Source: RGIG8745 sp045576655 | GTDB taxonomy: Bacteria; Bacteroidota; Bacteroidia; Bacteroidales; Bacteroidaceae | Assembly: GCA_045576655.1 (NCBI GenBank) | Contig: JAZNGW010000018.1 | Coordinates: forward strand, 1-64,000 | Direction: 5' to 3' | DNA length: 64,000 nucleotides | In this document: positions 35,995-44,856 of the stretch, in pieces | How the letters are laid out: every line of letters starts with the position of its first letter | Numbering within the stretch: position 1 is the first letter of the stretch | Notes under the pieces: model-generated | What the model saw: the letters and a program-made list of their open reading frames with translations, nothing else | What the model was told of the DNA's origin: nothing | Database searches by the model: none | Translations under genes and position numbers: made by a program

Positions 35995-36320
35995 TGCGAG
36001 TTAAGTATAGCCCCAACGTTCTTTTTGAATTGGAAGAGTTGTTTGTGGTCCTAATCGACAAGGGATATTTTAGCTATTACGAACAAGCTAATGACTACGT
36101 CACCGGTCTTATTGATTACATAGACAATAATATAGGTTCGCTTCCGAAGTATAAAGTTCCCGAGAACTTTAAGGCATACGGTGCATCACTGCATTACATC
36201 TTTTATCGCAGGAGTTCTCATACCACATGGTACATAATGTTTGAAATCATCGGAGATACATATTACATTAGGCATATCACCAATAATCATGTGGCCGGGC
36301 ATTTCTTCAACAACGATTAA
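35991..36320 (+). CDS. RelE/ParE superfamily toxin
   Basis: This gene encodes 109 residues; ATG 35991 or the adjacent 35994. The fold pattern matches the superfamily: N-terminal strand VKYSPNVLFELEEL, two helices (SYYEQANDYVTGLIDYID), then strands ASLHYIFYRRSS, WYIMFEIIGDTYYI and the terminal RHITNNHV. Members either cleave mRNA on the ribosome or inhibit gyrase; sequence alone does not decide. It is translationally coupled to the small gene upstream and followed after 3 bp by a DUF3316 gene. Confidence 0.8.
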   Translation: MMRVKYSPNVLFELEELFVVLIDKGYFSYYEQANDYVTGLIDYIDNNIGSLPKYKVPENFKAYGASLHYIFYRRSSHTTWYIMFEIIGDTYYIRHITNNHVAGHFFNND

Positions 36321-36323
36321 ACA

Positions 36324-37208
36324 ATGAACAAAAACAGCCATATAGTTCAAAGGCTGGCAATGGCACTGACGCTGTTGTCAGCCTTTGTCTGTTCATACGC
36401 ACAGACCGACAGCATTGCGGTCGACAACAAGACCTCCATGCGCTCCACCATGATAGGCATCGGTAGCGCCGACGTGCTCGACACCTATCTGTCGCCCTAC
36501 AAGTACACTGGAATGGAGGTGCGCCTCATGCGCGAGACAATGAGAATGACGCGCCTCATGGGCGGTAAGGTTTCGAACCAGACACTCATCGACATCAACG
36601 GTTCCTTCCTCGAAAACCGCAAGAAGACTGCGGATGAGTACGCTGCCGGCATCAGATACTCCATCGGTTGGCACTACAACCTGCCCATCGTCAGCGGCAA
36701 AGGCAAAAGCACACCTACCCCATTTCACCCCTCTAACGGCGAGGGTGCACCTGGCGACTTAGGTGTGGGCTTCGGACCGATGATATCGGGTTATCTCGGC
36801 GGCATCTGGAACACTCGCAACAGCAACAACCCAGGCCAGGCAAAACTCGACCTCTGCATCGACCTCTCTGCAATGGCATACTATAACCTGCGCATAGGCA
36901 AGATGAACTGCCTGCTGCGCTACCAGCTTAACATTCCGTTCGTCGGCATGGCTTTCTCGCCCAACTACGGACAGTCGTACTACGAGATATTCTCCCTCGG
37001 CCACTACGACCACAACGCCGTCTTCGCCCACATAGGCAACATGCCGTCGATGCGCCATCTGCTCACTGCCGACATCCCCATAGGGCGCAACATACTGCGC
37101 ATAGGCTACAACGGACAGTTCAACCAGTCACTGTTCAACGAACTGCGCTACCACTCCTACTCCCACAACTTCATGATAGGATTCGTGAAGAGAGTGACGA
37201 GGAAGTGA
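36324..37208 (+). CDS. DUF3316 family exported protein
   Basis: This gene encodes 294 residues with signal peptide LAMALTLLSAFVCSYAQ. The mature part has alternating beta-strand-like stretches (AAGIRYSIGWHYNLPI, MNCLLRYQLNIPFVGMAFS, ILRIGYNGQFNQS) and ends in HNFMIGFVKRV, the look of a small outer-membrane or surface beta protein; DUF3316 has no known activity. Residues of about 130-145 (PTPFHPSNGEGAPGD) are low-complexity and encoded by a C/G-rich hairpin patch (36721-36760), possibly another repeat insertion. It starts 3 bp after the toxin gene, though a functional link is not implied. Confidence 0.75.
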   Translation: MNKNSHIVQRLAMALTLLSAFVCSYAQTDSIAVDNKTSMRSTMIGIGSADVLDTYLSPYKYTGMEVRLMRETMRMTRLMGGKVSNQTLIDINGSFLENRKKTADEYAAGIRYSIGWHYNLPIVSGKGKSTPTPFHPSNGEGAPGDLGVGFGPMISGYLGGIWNTRNSNNPGQAKLDLCIDLSAMAYYNLRIGKMNCLLRYQLNIPFVGMAFSPNYGQSYYEIFSLGHYDHNAVFAHIGNMPSMRHLLTADIPIGRNILRIGYNGQFNQSLFNELRYHSYSHNFMIGFVKRVTRK

Positions 37209-37224
37209 AAATCCCCCCATCAGC

Positions 37225-37263
37225 CCAATTAGTCATACCAGACCAATTAGTCCTATTAGCTCA
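37225..37263. repeat. 9-bp word array (AATTAGTCC type)
   Basis: In-phase words are AATTAGTCA, TACCAGACC, AATTAGTCC and TATTAGCTC, running into the start codon of the S41 gene. The same word family occurs at 52671-52720. Confidence 0.75.
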
Positions 37264-38280
37264 ATGACCATGAAACTGAAAATACTATTTTTCCTCCTGC
37301 CTCTCCTCTTCACCTCCTGCGTAGACGAGGAATACCCCACAGCCGACACGCCCCAGGACAATTTTGAAGCCTTGTGGCGATTGATGGACGAGCACTACTG
37401 CTTCTTCGACTACAAGAAGAAGACCATCGGCGTGGACTGGGACGAGGTGCACCAGCGCTATCGCCAAATGATAAACCCCAACATGACCAAACCACAACTC
37501 TTCGAAGTGCTTTGCAACATGGTGGGCGAACTCCAAGACGGACACGTCAACATCAGTGCGTCGTTCGACCTCGGACGCAACTGGAGCTACCATGAAGACT
37601 ATCCGGAAAACTACAACGACAGCATCGTCAGCGCCTATCTCGGCACAGACTACATGATAGCAGCCGGACTCAAATACAAGATTCTTGAAGACAACATCGC
37701 CTACGTGCGCTGCGAGAGTTTCTCCGACGGCATAGGCAACGGCAACCTCTCCGACATGCTCAGCCGGCTTGCCCTCTGCAACGGACTCATCATCGACGTG
37801 CGCAGCAACGGAGGAGGCAATCTCACAACCGCCCACAAGTTGGCATCGGCCTTCACCAACGAGAAACGCCTCATCGGTTACGTCTGCCACAAGACAGGCA
37901 AGGGACGCAACGACTTCTCCTCGCTCGAGGCGGAACATATCGAACCGTTTGAAGGCATGCGCTGGCAGAAACACGCCGTAGTCCTCACCAACCGCTCCTG
38001 CTACAGCGCCACAAACGACTTCGTCAAGTGCATGCGCACATTCCCCAACGTGACCATCATGGGCGATCGCACCGGCGGCGGTTCCGGCATGCCGTTCACC
38101 CTCGAAATACCGAGCGGCTGGAGCGTGCGCTACTCCGCCGTGGTCTATCTCGACAGCGACAAGCAGCACACTGAGTTTGGCATCGAACCCGACATCAACG
38201 TCAGCATGAGCGGAGCCGACACCGACCGCAACCGCGACACCCTTATCGAGGCAGCCCGCCAACTGCTCAACGGCAATTAA
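37264..38280 (+). CDS. S41 family peptidase lipoprotein
   Basis: This gene encodes 338 residues; ATG 37264 or 37270. Lipobox LLFTSC lies near residue 18. An N-terminal helical segment (NFEALWRLMDEHYCFFDY) is followed by a tail-specific-protease core: NIAYVRCESFSDG, LIIDVRSNGGGN, and the catalytic-serine region VLTNRSCYSATNDF, ending with the FGIEPDI motif. There is no PDZ domain, as in many Bacteroidales S41 lipoproteins. It is probably a periplasm-facing lipoprotein acting on unfolded or C-terminal peptides. No operon partner is evident. Confidence 0.85.
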   Translation: MTMKLKILFFLLPLLFTSCVDEEYPTADTPQDNFEALWRLMDEHYCFFDYKKKTIGVDWDEVHQRYRQMINPNMTKPQLFEVLCNMVGELQDGHVNISASFDLGRNWSYHEDYPENYNDSIVSAYLGTDYMIAAGLKYKILEDNIAYVRCESFSDGIGNGNLSDMLSRLALCNGLIIDVRSNGGGNLTTAHKLASAFTNEKRLIGYVCHKTGKGRNDFSSLEAEHIEPFEGMRWQKHAVVLTNRSCYSATNDFVKCMRTFPNVTIMGDRTGGGSGMPFTLEIPSGWSVRYSAVVYLDSDKQHTEFGIEPDINVSMSGADTDRNRDTLIEAARQLLNGN

Positions 38281-38598
38281 CCTCACCTGTGTCTTTCCGT
38301 GACCGCCATGCTTAATAAATGACGCTACCTTTTCGGGCGGACACATAGGTACGCACCCTACAGCCGAACTCCTCAAACGCAATAATTGCGTCCCTACTAC
38401 TTAACTCCTTAACTTCTGACTCCTTAACTTCTGAATAGGACACCCGTAAAGGATGCCCCTACACTGCTTGTGCTTTCGGGCGAGCAGACCTCGCTCCTAC
38501 GAGCGAGAACATTAACGACAATGGGAACGACGACGCACCGCAGCGTGCAGACCCGCATGCCCGCCCGAAAACAATTAGCGGAGGGGCAGCAAACTTCA

Positions 38599-38676
38599 TA
38601 CTCAGTCTGAGTACGTATAAACTTAGGCTAAGTTCGTACGGATTTAGTCTGAGTTTGTATAAACTTAGACTGAGTT
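38599..38676. repeat. Array of four dyads at exactly 21-bp spacing (core ACTTAGnCTAAGT)
   Basis: Units are ACTCAGTCTGAGT, AACTTAGGCTAAGTT, TTTAGTCTGAGTT and AACTTAGACTGAGTT. Centres are 38606, 38627, 38648 and 38669, exactly 21 bp apart. The same core and spacing recur at 59368-59445. Confidence 0.87.
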
Positions 38677-38778
38677 TGTAACTTTCAGCGCCGTGCGGTT
38701 AAGTCTTTTTGCAACCATCAGAGGTTCTATTTTAGTGTGTATGGCATAATTTTACGTATTTAAGATAAATTAACAATT

Positions 38779-38814
38779 GGGGGGGGGTAATTTGTCATAT
38801 TTCCTTTATTTTTG
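38779..38814 (+). promoter_or_regulatory. G9 homopolymer tract before a TATTTTTG -7 box
   Basis: A run of nine G (38779-38787) lies 19 bases upstream of TATTTTTG (38807-38814), where -33 contacts are expected. The box is 28 bases before the Sel1 gene start. Length change in the tract could shift promoter geometry. Confidence 0.6.
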
Positions 38815-38841
38815 TGTATTATAACACTAAATGTATAGAAT

Positions 38842-39708
38842 ATGAGAAAGATTCTGATTTCAATGGTGACCATGTTGCTAATGACCGCCATGCAAATGAA
38901 AGCCCAGTCAGTGGATTACGCCAAATATCTGATCGAGCAGGGAAAGTATTTGGAAGCAGCTAAGGAACTTCGTCCTATGGCGGATGGTGGCAATGCCAAG
39001 GCTCAATATCTTGCCGCAACCCTGTTTTTTGAAGGAAAAGGCATAAACAAGAATGACGAGCAAGGTGTAAAGTATGCCACTCTGTCGGCGAACCAAGGTA
39101 ATTCCGACGCCATAAAACTGCTGGCGGATTACTACTACAACAACAACCAGCTTGACAAGATGTTTCCTTTGTTCAACAGTATCACATCTTCACACCCATA
39201 TTTGCTAAAAGAAATTGCAGGCGTGAAGCTTTCTGAATGCTATATGCACGGTTGGGGAGTGGAAAAAGATGAAGACAAGGCATGGGAGATAGCGCGTGAA
39301 AACAAGCATTTTATACAGATGAAGGCTTCATACTCAGATCAATGGCAGGCCTTCAAAAATAGACATCCTGAGGAATACGCTCCTGTACTTTACAAAAACA
39401 TAAGCATACAAAGTGGTCCAAGCAATGTCAAAATTTTGGAAATTTATTTCGGTGATGAGACTACCATCATAAAGAGTCGTTTTACAAACCCATTTCGCGT
39501 TGCACACGGAATTGTAGGTCTTGAGACCGACCTTATAGCAAATGGCAAGCGCTATCGCATGTTGCACTGTTCGCTCGGCAATAGAACTCTACGACCAGGT
39601 GAAAGCGCAGAATACTTCACGACATTCGAATATATCCCTCGCAACATCAAAACCTTTGATTTGGAAGTTGGCAGTAACTACAAACAATTAGGAATAACCT
39701 TCAAATAA
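38842..39708 (+). CDS. Secreted Sel1/TPR-repeat protein
   Basis: This gene encodes 288 residues with signal peptide ILISMVTMLLMTAMQMKAQ. Helical Sel1-like repeats cover about 25-165 (AKYLIEQGKYLEAAKEL, AQYLAATLFFEGKGINKND, LSECYMHGWGVEKDEDKA). A C-terminal domain of about 110 residues is beta-rich (VKILEIYFGDETTIIKSRF, HCSLGNRTLRPGESAEYF), like an Ig- or FxLYD-type fold. Sel1 repeats mediate protein contacts; partner unknown. The WG-repeat lipoprotein gene follows after 35 bp and is likely cotranscribed. Confidence 0.75.
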   Translation: MRKILISMVTMLLMTAMQMKAQSVDYAKYLIEQGKYLEAAKELRPMADGGNAKAQYLAATLFFEGKGINKNDEQGVKYATLSANQGNSDAIKLLADYYYNNNQLDKMFPLFNSITSSHPYLLKEIAGVKLSECYMHGWGVEKDEDKAWEIARENKHFIQMKASYSDQWQAFKNRHPEEYAPVLYKNISIQSGPSNVKILEIYFGDETTIIKSRFTNPFRVAHGIVGLETDLIANGKRYRMLHCSLGNRTLRPGESAEYFTTFEYIPRNIKTFDLEVGSNYKQLGITFK

Positions 39709-39743
39709 TTCAGAATGTCAAAATCATTAAATACACATATATC

Positions 39744-41321
39744 ATGAAAGCAAGTCACTTATTAACAGTTTCAGCAATATTGGCGCTCACAACGCTCACG
39801 GGATGCTCCTCCGATTCGGCAAGCGATCCTTACGCAGACATTAAATACATGGCAGTTCAAGTAGACAAAGGAGATGCCTGGAGTATCATCGACGGAGACG
39901 GAGAAATCATCGTCAAGGAAGAATATGGTTCAGACGACAGAATATCGCAAATCTTTGGCGACATTTTCTGGGTGAAGTCGGGCGACAAGTATCAGTTGTT
40001 CAATGTTAACTCACCTAAGAAACCAATTTCCGACGAATGGGATTATGCTACACTGTTCCATTCAGGCAGGGCATTGGTGGCGAATGCGGGAGAGCCGATA
40101 AACATCATTGACGAGGATGGCAAGATCGTAACCACTCTCAGCAAAGACATAGTAGAAGTTAAGCGCAGACTTTCGCCTGGATTCACTTTCAAAAAGTCAG
40201 ACGGCACTTACGGATGGGCTGACAAGAACGGCAAAATAATCAAGGAAGGCTTATGCGAGCATGCGTATTTAGATGGGGGTGACATCGTAGTGGTACGCAC
40301 AAAGGAAGATTCTGACCGATATGATATTTACGATGTCGAAGGTGATAAGACAGGTTCATTCACAGCCGACAAAGTACGTTCCTCCGGCAGCGGATACATC
40401 AGTATCGAAAGAAATGAGAAACAGATTCTCCTCGATAAAAATGCAGAAACAATTGTGGAGTCAAAAAAATTTGAAGCCATAAACACTCCATTCTATGGAA
40501 AATGCATTGTCTATGACTCGGATTTTAAAGATGGTTTGATTGACCTTAATGGCGAGGTACTTATCCGTCCTAAATACAATATTTTACGCCCTGTATACAG
40601 CGGCTTGTATGCTGCATTAAAGGAAGACAAAATGGGAGTTGTCAATGAAAACGATGAGACAGTAATTGACTTTGATTATGATAGAATAATGACACGCGTA
40701 GGAGATAACTTGTTGGTAAGGGACGGAGGCGCCTATATTATCTTAGACCGAAACGGTGAGCGCATTGGAAAGCAGGAGTTTTATGACTACTCCACCAACT
40801 CTTACGACACTGAAATCAAATACATCAACGTTGAGGGATTTGCTAAGGTCATCAATGCAATTGGACCTGAGCATGACAATGAAAAAACTATCGGTCAAGT
40901 AGCGAAAAAGCTGGGCTTGTCGCCTTCTGATGAATACAGATGGACTGAAAAATTCACTGTAGTCAGAAAGATAGAAGGCTATGATGTCAAAATCGATTAT
41001 AACTTCACCACTTTTGGCGAATATGGCCTCAGTGAAGAAAAGTTCCATCAGGTAACAAAAAACGACGGTTGGTTTGATTACAACGAAGACGTCAGCGATG
41101 GTTGGTTCTGGAAAGAAAACATTTATTTGTCTACAATTAAGATCGAAATCCCTATTGACGAAGACGCTTCAGAAACAGCCGACATTCTGTATTCCTACTT
41201 GCTGAAAAACGGATTCAAACTACCTGAAGGTGAAATCATGGATAGTCGTACTGTAATTGGTGACAATTATAGTTTCTACATAGACACCAACTACAACGGA
41301 TTAGAGATAACAGTTTGTTGA
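39744..41321 (+). CDS. WG-repeat lipoprotein
   Basis: This gene encodes 525 residues. Lipobox LTGC lies near residue 21. The mature protein carries repeated WG/KWGVID-like beta units: DAWSIIDGDGEIIVKEEYG, TYGWADKNGKIIKEG, KDGLIDLNGEVLIRPKYN and KMGVVNENDETVIDFDYD. WG repeats form propeller- or solenoid-like surfaces and are common in Bacteroidota lipoproteins of unknown role. The last 100 residues depart from the repeat. It is the second gene of a likely two-gene unit with the Sel1 protein and is followed by a hairpin terminator at 41488. Confidence 0.78.
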   Translation: MKASHLLTVSAILALTTLTGCSSDSASDPYADIKYMAVQVDKGDAWSIIDGDGEIIVKEEYGSDDRISQIFGDIFWVKSGDKYQLFNVNSPKKPISDEWDYATLFHSGRALVANAGEPINIIDEDGKIVTTLSKDIVEVKRRLSPGFTFKKSDGTYGWADKNGKIIKEGLCEHAYLDGGDIVVVRTKEDSDRYDIYDVEGDKTGSFTADKVRSSGSGYISIERNEKQILLDKNAETIVESKKFEAINTPFYGKCIVYDSDFKDGLIDLNGEVLIRPKYNILRPVYSGLYAALKEDKMGVVNENDETVIDFDYDRIMTRVGDNLLVRDGGAYIILDRNGERIGKQEFYDYSTNSYDTEIKYINVEGFAKVINAIGPEHDNEKTIGQVAKKLGLSPSDEYRWTEKFTVVRKIEGYDVKIDYNFTTFGEYGLSEEKFHQVTKNDGWFDYNEDVSDGWFWKENIYLSTIKIEIPIDEDASETADILYSYLLKNGFKLPEGEIMDSRTVIGDNYSFYIDTNYNGLEITVC

Positions 41322-41487
41322 TTCTGAATCAAGCAAATTGACACATTGGATTTGACGGTCTGAAATCCTGAGATTAGTCAAGGACAAAGCAAAGGTAGAC
41401 GACGCCCCATTGCTACTCCTTTTCTAACAGTATAACAATTTTCCTACATTTACTTGAATTCTACTTAAGATTAGAGCAACTCCAAAT

Positions 41488-41526
41488 GCCCGCCATTGAC
41501 AAAATGTGTGTCAATGGCGGGCTTCT
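41488..41526 (+). terminator. Strong hairpin terminator
   Basis: A 14-bp perfect stem (GCCCGCCATTGACA at 41488-41501, complement 41509-41522) with a 7-nt loop is followed by TTCTTTTC. It lies 166 bases after the WG-repeat stop. Confidence 0.82.
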
Positions 41527-41665
41527 TTTCAAAGGGATGAGATGCACTATTACGATTAATACGTTTGCTATGGAGTGGTTGAGTAGTCTACAACTCAATC
41601 GTGCACGGGTAAATCGATGTGTCTGCCGTTACCACACCCGTAGCATATCCTATATTTCTCCGTGC

Positions 41666-41708
41666 CCATGACAGAGATTCTTCGCGTTGCTCAGAATGAC
41701 GAGGACGG
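41666..41708 (-). repeat. Dispersed repeat-like segment
   Basis: GACAGAGATTCTTCGCGTTG and CTCAGAATGACGAGGACGGG resemble a widespread intergenic bacterial repeat that on the complementary strand reads like VILSNAKNLCH. Only one copy is in this window, so the call rests on general familiarity. Confidence 0.4.
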
Positions 41709-41890
41709 GCGTTGGCGGATGCAGAACGTGTCCACGAATAAATGGGGATAAAGGATTTTCTTGCAGGGTTTTGCGGAAAATGGTGCGGAATTTTGGAAAT
41801 GCGTCACGGGTGATGATATATTTGCAAAAACGAAAAAGGACGCAATGATTGCGTCCCCACACGTTATACTTTAAACGTTAAATCTAAACT

Positions 41891-43258
41891 TTATATGTGT
41901 CTGCCCTTATCGTGCATTTTCTTTGTAAATTCCTTGAGGCGGAGGCGACGCATCTTGCGCTTGCGCCATTTCTTGAAGTGGTGCCATGCTATGGCAGCTA
42001 AGATGGCTGTGAAGACCACGATGATGAATGTGAGCATCTCGGTGTCGAGACTGTTGCCTTTTACGCGTGACCACATTTCAAGCATGTCTTCGTTTTTGTC
42101 GGCGCAGTCGTGCATAAGTGCGCAGCGCTCGATAACGGACCTGTCAGGATACATCACTGGATTGATATGTAGCGAGTCGGCTCCATCGATGCCGCTGAAG
42201 AAGTAGGAGAGGTCATAGGTCTCCTCTATCTCGTCGTCGGTCATGGCATTCATTACTTCCTCTGTGCCGATGACGCTGACGTAGCCTATCTCGTTCATGT
42301 TGCGCACGGCGTTCTCGGAGTTGCACATGAAGTTGATCCAGTAGCTTGCCGCTTTGGGGTTCTTGGCGTAGACTGGGATGACCCATCCGTCGAACCAGCA
42401 GTTGCTACCCTCCTTCGGAACTATGTAGTCAAGTTCAACACCGAGTTCGGCAGTCTCTTCGATGGCCCACATGGCATCGCCGCTCCAAGTGACGTTAATC
42501 CATGCCTTCTCCTGTGTCATACGCTCCTTGCCGAAGTCGACTTCCCAACCTGCTATCTGCTTCTTGGCGCGGAAGAGTGCGTCTTCTACCTTGTAGATGT
42601 TTTGGTCGGTGATGTTTGCCACGAGACTGTCGCGGCTGACCTTGCCGTCGAGTATGTCCTGATAGTTGGCGTAGCAGACCATGACGCTGTAGATGTCGCG
42701 GAAGGCGTCTTTCATAAGGATGCGCTCCTGGAAGCGCTCGTTGTTAAGCGCACTCCAACTCTCCACTTCCTCTGGCTTGACAAGACGCGTGTTGTAGAGG
42801 AAACCTGTGGTTCCCCACATAAATCCGATGGCATAGTCACTTACTTGCATTCCTGGCTGAGTTGCCATTTGCTGGAACTTGTCGACTACGAATGGTGATA
42901 CGTTGCCGAGCCAGTTGGGTGTTTTTGCAGGAAACTCTTTGTTAATCGGCTGAAGAAGGTTCTTACGAAGCATGCGCTCGATGATGTACTCCGACGGGCA
43001 CACCACGTCGTAGTCTTCCTGTCCGATTTCGATCTCGGTGAGCATATTCTCGTTGATGTCGAACGTTTCATACATCACTTTGATTGGTTCGCCAGTCTGC
43101 TCCTCATACCACTGCTCAAACTCGCCAATGAGTTCGAGGTCGAGATAGTCGGCCCAATTGTAGACCTTGAGCACGTTGCTCCGGTCGTTCTGCGCCGTTG
43201 CCGTCATGACAAATGTTGCCACGAGGGCTATGAAGAATGCTGAAATCCTGTGTTTCAT
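41891..43258 (-). CDS. potD: Spermidine/putrescine-binding protein with a C-terminal membrane anchor
   Basis: This gene encodes 455 residues with signal peptide ISAFFIALVATFVMTATAQ. The PotD-like solute-binding domain (VLKVYNWADYLDLELIGEF, YDVVCPSEYIIERM, WSGDAMWAIEE, CWFDGWVIPVYAKNPKAA) captures polyamines. Unlike soluble PotD (about 350 residues), it ends with a hydrophobic helix (LTFIIVVFTAILAAIAW) and a strongly basic tail, so the binding domain is tethered to the inner membrane. It is last in the potABCD operon, 12 bp after potC. Confidence 0.88.
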   Translation of the reverse strand: MKHRISAFFIALVATFVMTATAQNDRSNVLKVYNWADYLDLELIGEFEQWYEEQTGEPIKVMYETFDINENMLTEIEIGQEDYDVVCPSEYIIERMLRKNLLQPINKEFPAKTPNWLGNVSPFVVDKFQQMATQPGMQVSDYAIGFMWGTTGFLYNTRLVKPEEVESWSALNNERFQERILMKDAFRDIYSVMVCYANYQDILDGKVSRDSLVANITDQNIYKVEDALFRAKKQIAGWEVDFGKERMTQEKAWINVTWSGDAMWAIEETAELGVELDYIVPKEGSNCWFDGWVIPVYAKNPKAASYWINFMCNSENAVRNMNEIGYVSVIGTEEVMNAMTDDEIEETYDLSYFFSGIDGADSLHINPVMYPDRSVIERCALMHDCADKNEDMLEMWSRVKGNSLDTEMLTFIIVVFTAILAAIAWHHFKKWRKRKMRRLRLKEFTKKMHDKGRHI

Positions 43259-43270
43259 CGGTGAGAAAAC

Positions 43271-44065
43271 CTATTTGTTGTTGTTAACCTTCTTGTTCGC
43301 TCTGTAATTGATTATGAGCAGAAGAGTGAGAATAGAAATGAATATGATTGACGAGAGCGGTCGGAGCTCAGGTGTGAGTCCGCCTTTGCGCGCATCGGCA
43401 TAGATAAACGTAGAGAGCGTGTCAATTCCGCTGCTTCCCTTTGTAAAGAGAGTAACGGCGAAATCGTCGATCGAGAGCGTTATCGAGAGGATGAATCCGC
43501 TAATCATTCCAGGCCATAGTTCTGGCATGAGCACCTTGCGCAAAGCATAGAACGGAGTGGCTCCGAGGTCGAGTGCCGCCTCGTAGATGTTAGGGTTCAT
43601 CTTCATCAGCCGCGGCATAACGCTGAGCACCACATAAGGAGTGCAGAACGCTATGTGGGCGCAGATGATCGACATCATTCCGCGGCTCAGTCCGAGGAAT
43701 ACGAAGAGCAGGAAGATGGATATACCTGTGATGATGTCGGGGTTGATCATCGGAATGCTGTTGACAAAATTGACCACTCGGCGCTCCTTCTGCCTCATAT
43801 TGTAGATGCCGATGGCTGCAATGGTGCCGAGAATGGTAGAAATAACGGCTGCCACGAGTGCGATGAACAGGGTGTTGAAAATAGCGTCGTTAAGCGCCTG
43901 GCCTGCATTGCCAGCAAAGAGCGACGTGTAAAGTTTGGTAGAGAAACCGCTCCATGTGCCTAACACCTTGGCCTCTGTGAAGCTGAACACCACGATAATG
44001 AGTATCGGTGCGTAGAGCACGGCAAGAATAAGCCACAGGTAGGCTTGTGCGAAAAACTTTTTCAT
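43271..44065 (-). CDS. potC: Polyamine ABC transporter permease PotC
   Basis: This gene encodes 264 residues with six helices (LWLILAVLYAPILIIVVFSF, LVAAVISTILGTIAAIGIY). The EAA-type loop EAALDLGATPFYALRKVLMPE contacts the ATPase. It forms the heterodimeric channel with PotB for inward polyamine transport. It overlaps potB by 4 bp (ATGA). Confidence 0.9.
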   Translation of the reverse strand: MKKFFAQAYLWLILAVLYAPILIIVVFSFTEAKVLGTWSGFSTKLYTSLFAGNAGQALNDAIFNTLFIALVAAVISTILGTIAAIGIYNMRQKERRVVNFVNSIPMINPDIITGISIFLLFVFLGLSRGMMSIICAHIAFCTPYVVLSVMPRLMKMNPNIYEAALDLGATPFYALRKVLMPELWPGMISGFILSITLSIDDFAVTLFTKGSSGIDTLSTFIYADARKGGLTPELRPLSSIIFISILTLLLIINYRANKKVNNNK

Positions 44066-44856
44066 AGCAGTCCTCCCGCTTCATTTGATTCGTCGTCATC
44101 GGAACCAAAGAAACTGGTAAGTCCGATGATGATGAGCATTATTAATGACAGTGCCGCTCCGTAGTTGAGCATTCCTGCGTTTATATTCTCTTGGATGGTT
44201 GTACCGAAAAGTTTGATCTTGTTCATTGTGAGGAGTTCCGACACGGCAAAGGTTGAAATGGTTGGCATGAACACCATGACCACGCCGCTGTAGACTCCTG
44301 GCATGGATAGTGGCATGATGACGTCGCGGAACACCCTTCTGCGGTTTGCGCCCAAGTCCTGCGCTGCCTCGATGAGCGACTTATCCATCTTCTGCATCGT
44401 GTTGTAGATAGGATAAATCATGAACGGCAGGAAGTTGTAGACCATACCGAAAATCAGCGCTCCCTCGCCGAGCGGCAGCTTCATGAAATCGAAGAGCGCC
44501 ACGGTTGATAGCGTGCGCAGCAGGATGTTGATCCACATCGGCAGGATGAAGAGCATGGCCATGACCTTCGGTGTGCCGTATTCGGAGTTCGCCATAAAGT
44601 AGGCTGCAGGATAACCGATGAGGATGCATATGAGCGTGGTCATCATGGCTATGCCTATGGAGTATATGAACGTGTTGATTGTGTCGTAGGAAGTGCAGAA
44701 CTTCTCAAAATTGTAGAGCGACAAAGCGCCTTCGTTGTCAAGAAACGAGTAGTAGCCAACGAGTAACAACGGTGCTACGACAAATATCGCCATAAAGATT
44801 ATGTAGGGTAGAGCCCAGTTGCTCCGCTTCCCCATAAACTTCAGAAATTTTTTCAT
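44062..44856 (-). CDS. potB: Polyamine ABC transporter permease PotB
   Basis: This gene encodes 264 residues with six helices (LPYIIFMAIFVVAPLLLVGYY at the start). The EAA loop is EAAQDLGANRRRVFRDVIMP. It pairs with PotC. It overlaps potA by 4 bp at its start, which indicates translational coupling along the operon. Confidence 0.9.
   Translation of the reverse strand: MKKFLKFMGKRSNWALPYIIFMAIFVVAPLLLVGYYSFLDNEGALSLYNFEKFCTSYDTINTFIYSIGIAMMTTLICILIGYPAAYFMANSEYGTPKVMAMLFILPMWINILLRTLSTVALFDFMKLPLGEGALIFGMVYNFLPFMIYPIYNTMQKMDKSLIEAAQDLGANRRRVFRDVIMPLSMPGVYSGVVMVFMPTISTFAVSELLTMNKIKLFGTTIQENINAGMLNYGAALSLIMLIIIGLTSFFGSDDDESNEAGGLL

Larger units (their letters stand above)
38281..38841. other. 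561-base intergenic region rich in repeats
   Basis: No gene is supported here. It contains a 9-bp word array (38400-38434: TTAACTCCT, TAACTTCTG type), a 21-bp-spaced dyad array (38599-38676), and a G9 tract with a promoter box (38779-38814). The stretch 38435-38590 shows C/G-rich hairpin-forming pieces (GGACACCCGTAAAGGATGCCCC) without a clear role. Confidence 0.6.
41322..41890. other. 569-base gap between convergent genes
   Basis: No gene is supported. It contains a strong hairpin terminator (41488-41526), a dispersed-repeat-like segment (41666-41708), and otherwise no clear signal. Confidence 0.6.
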
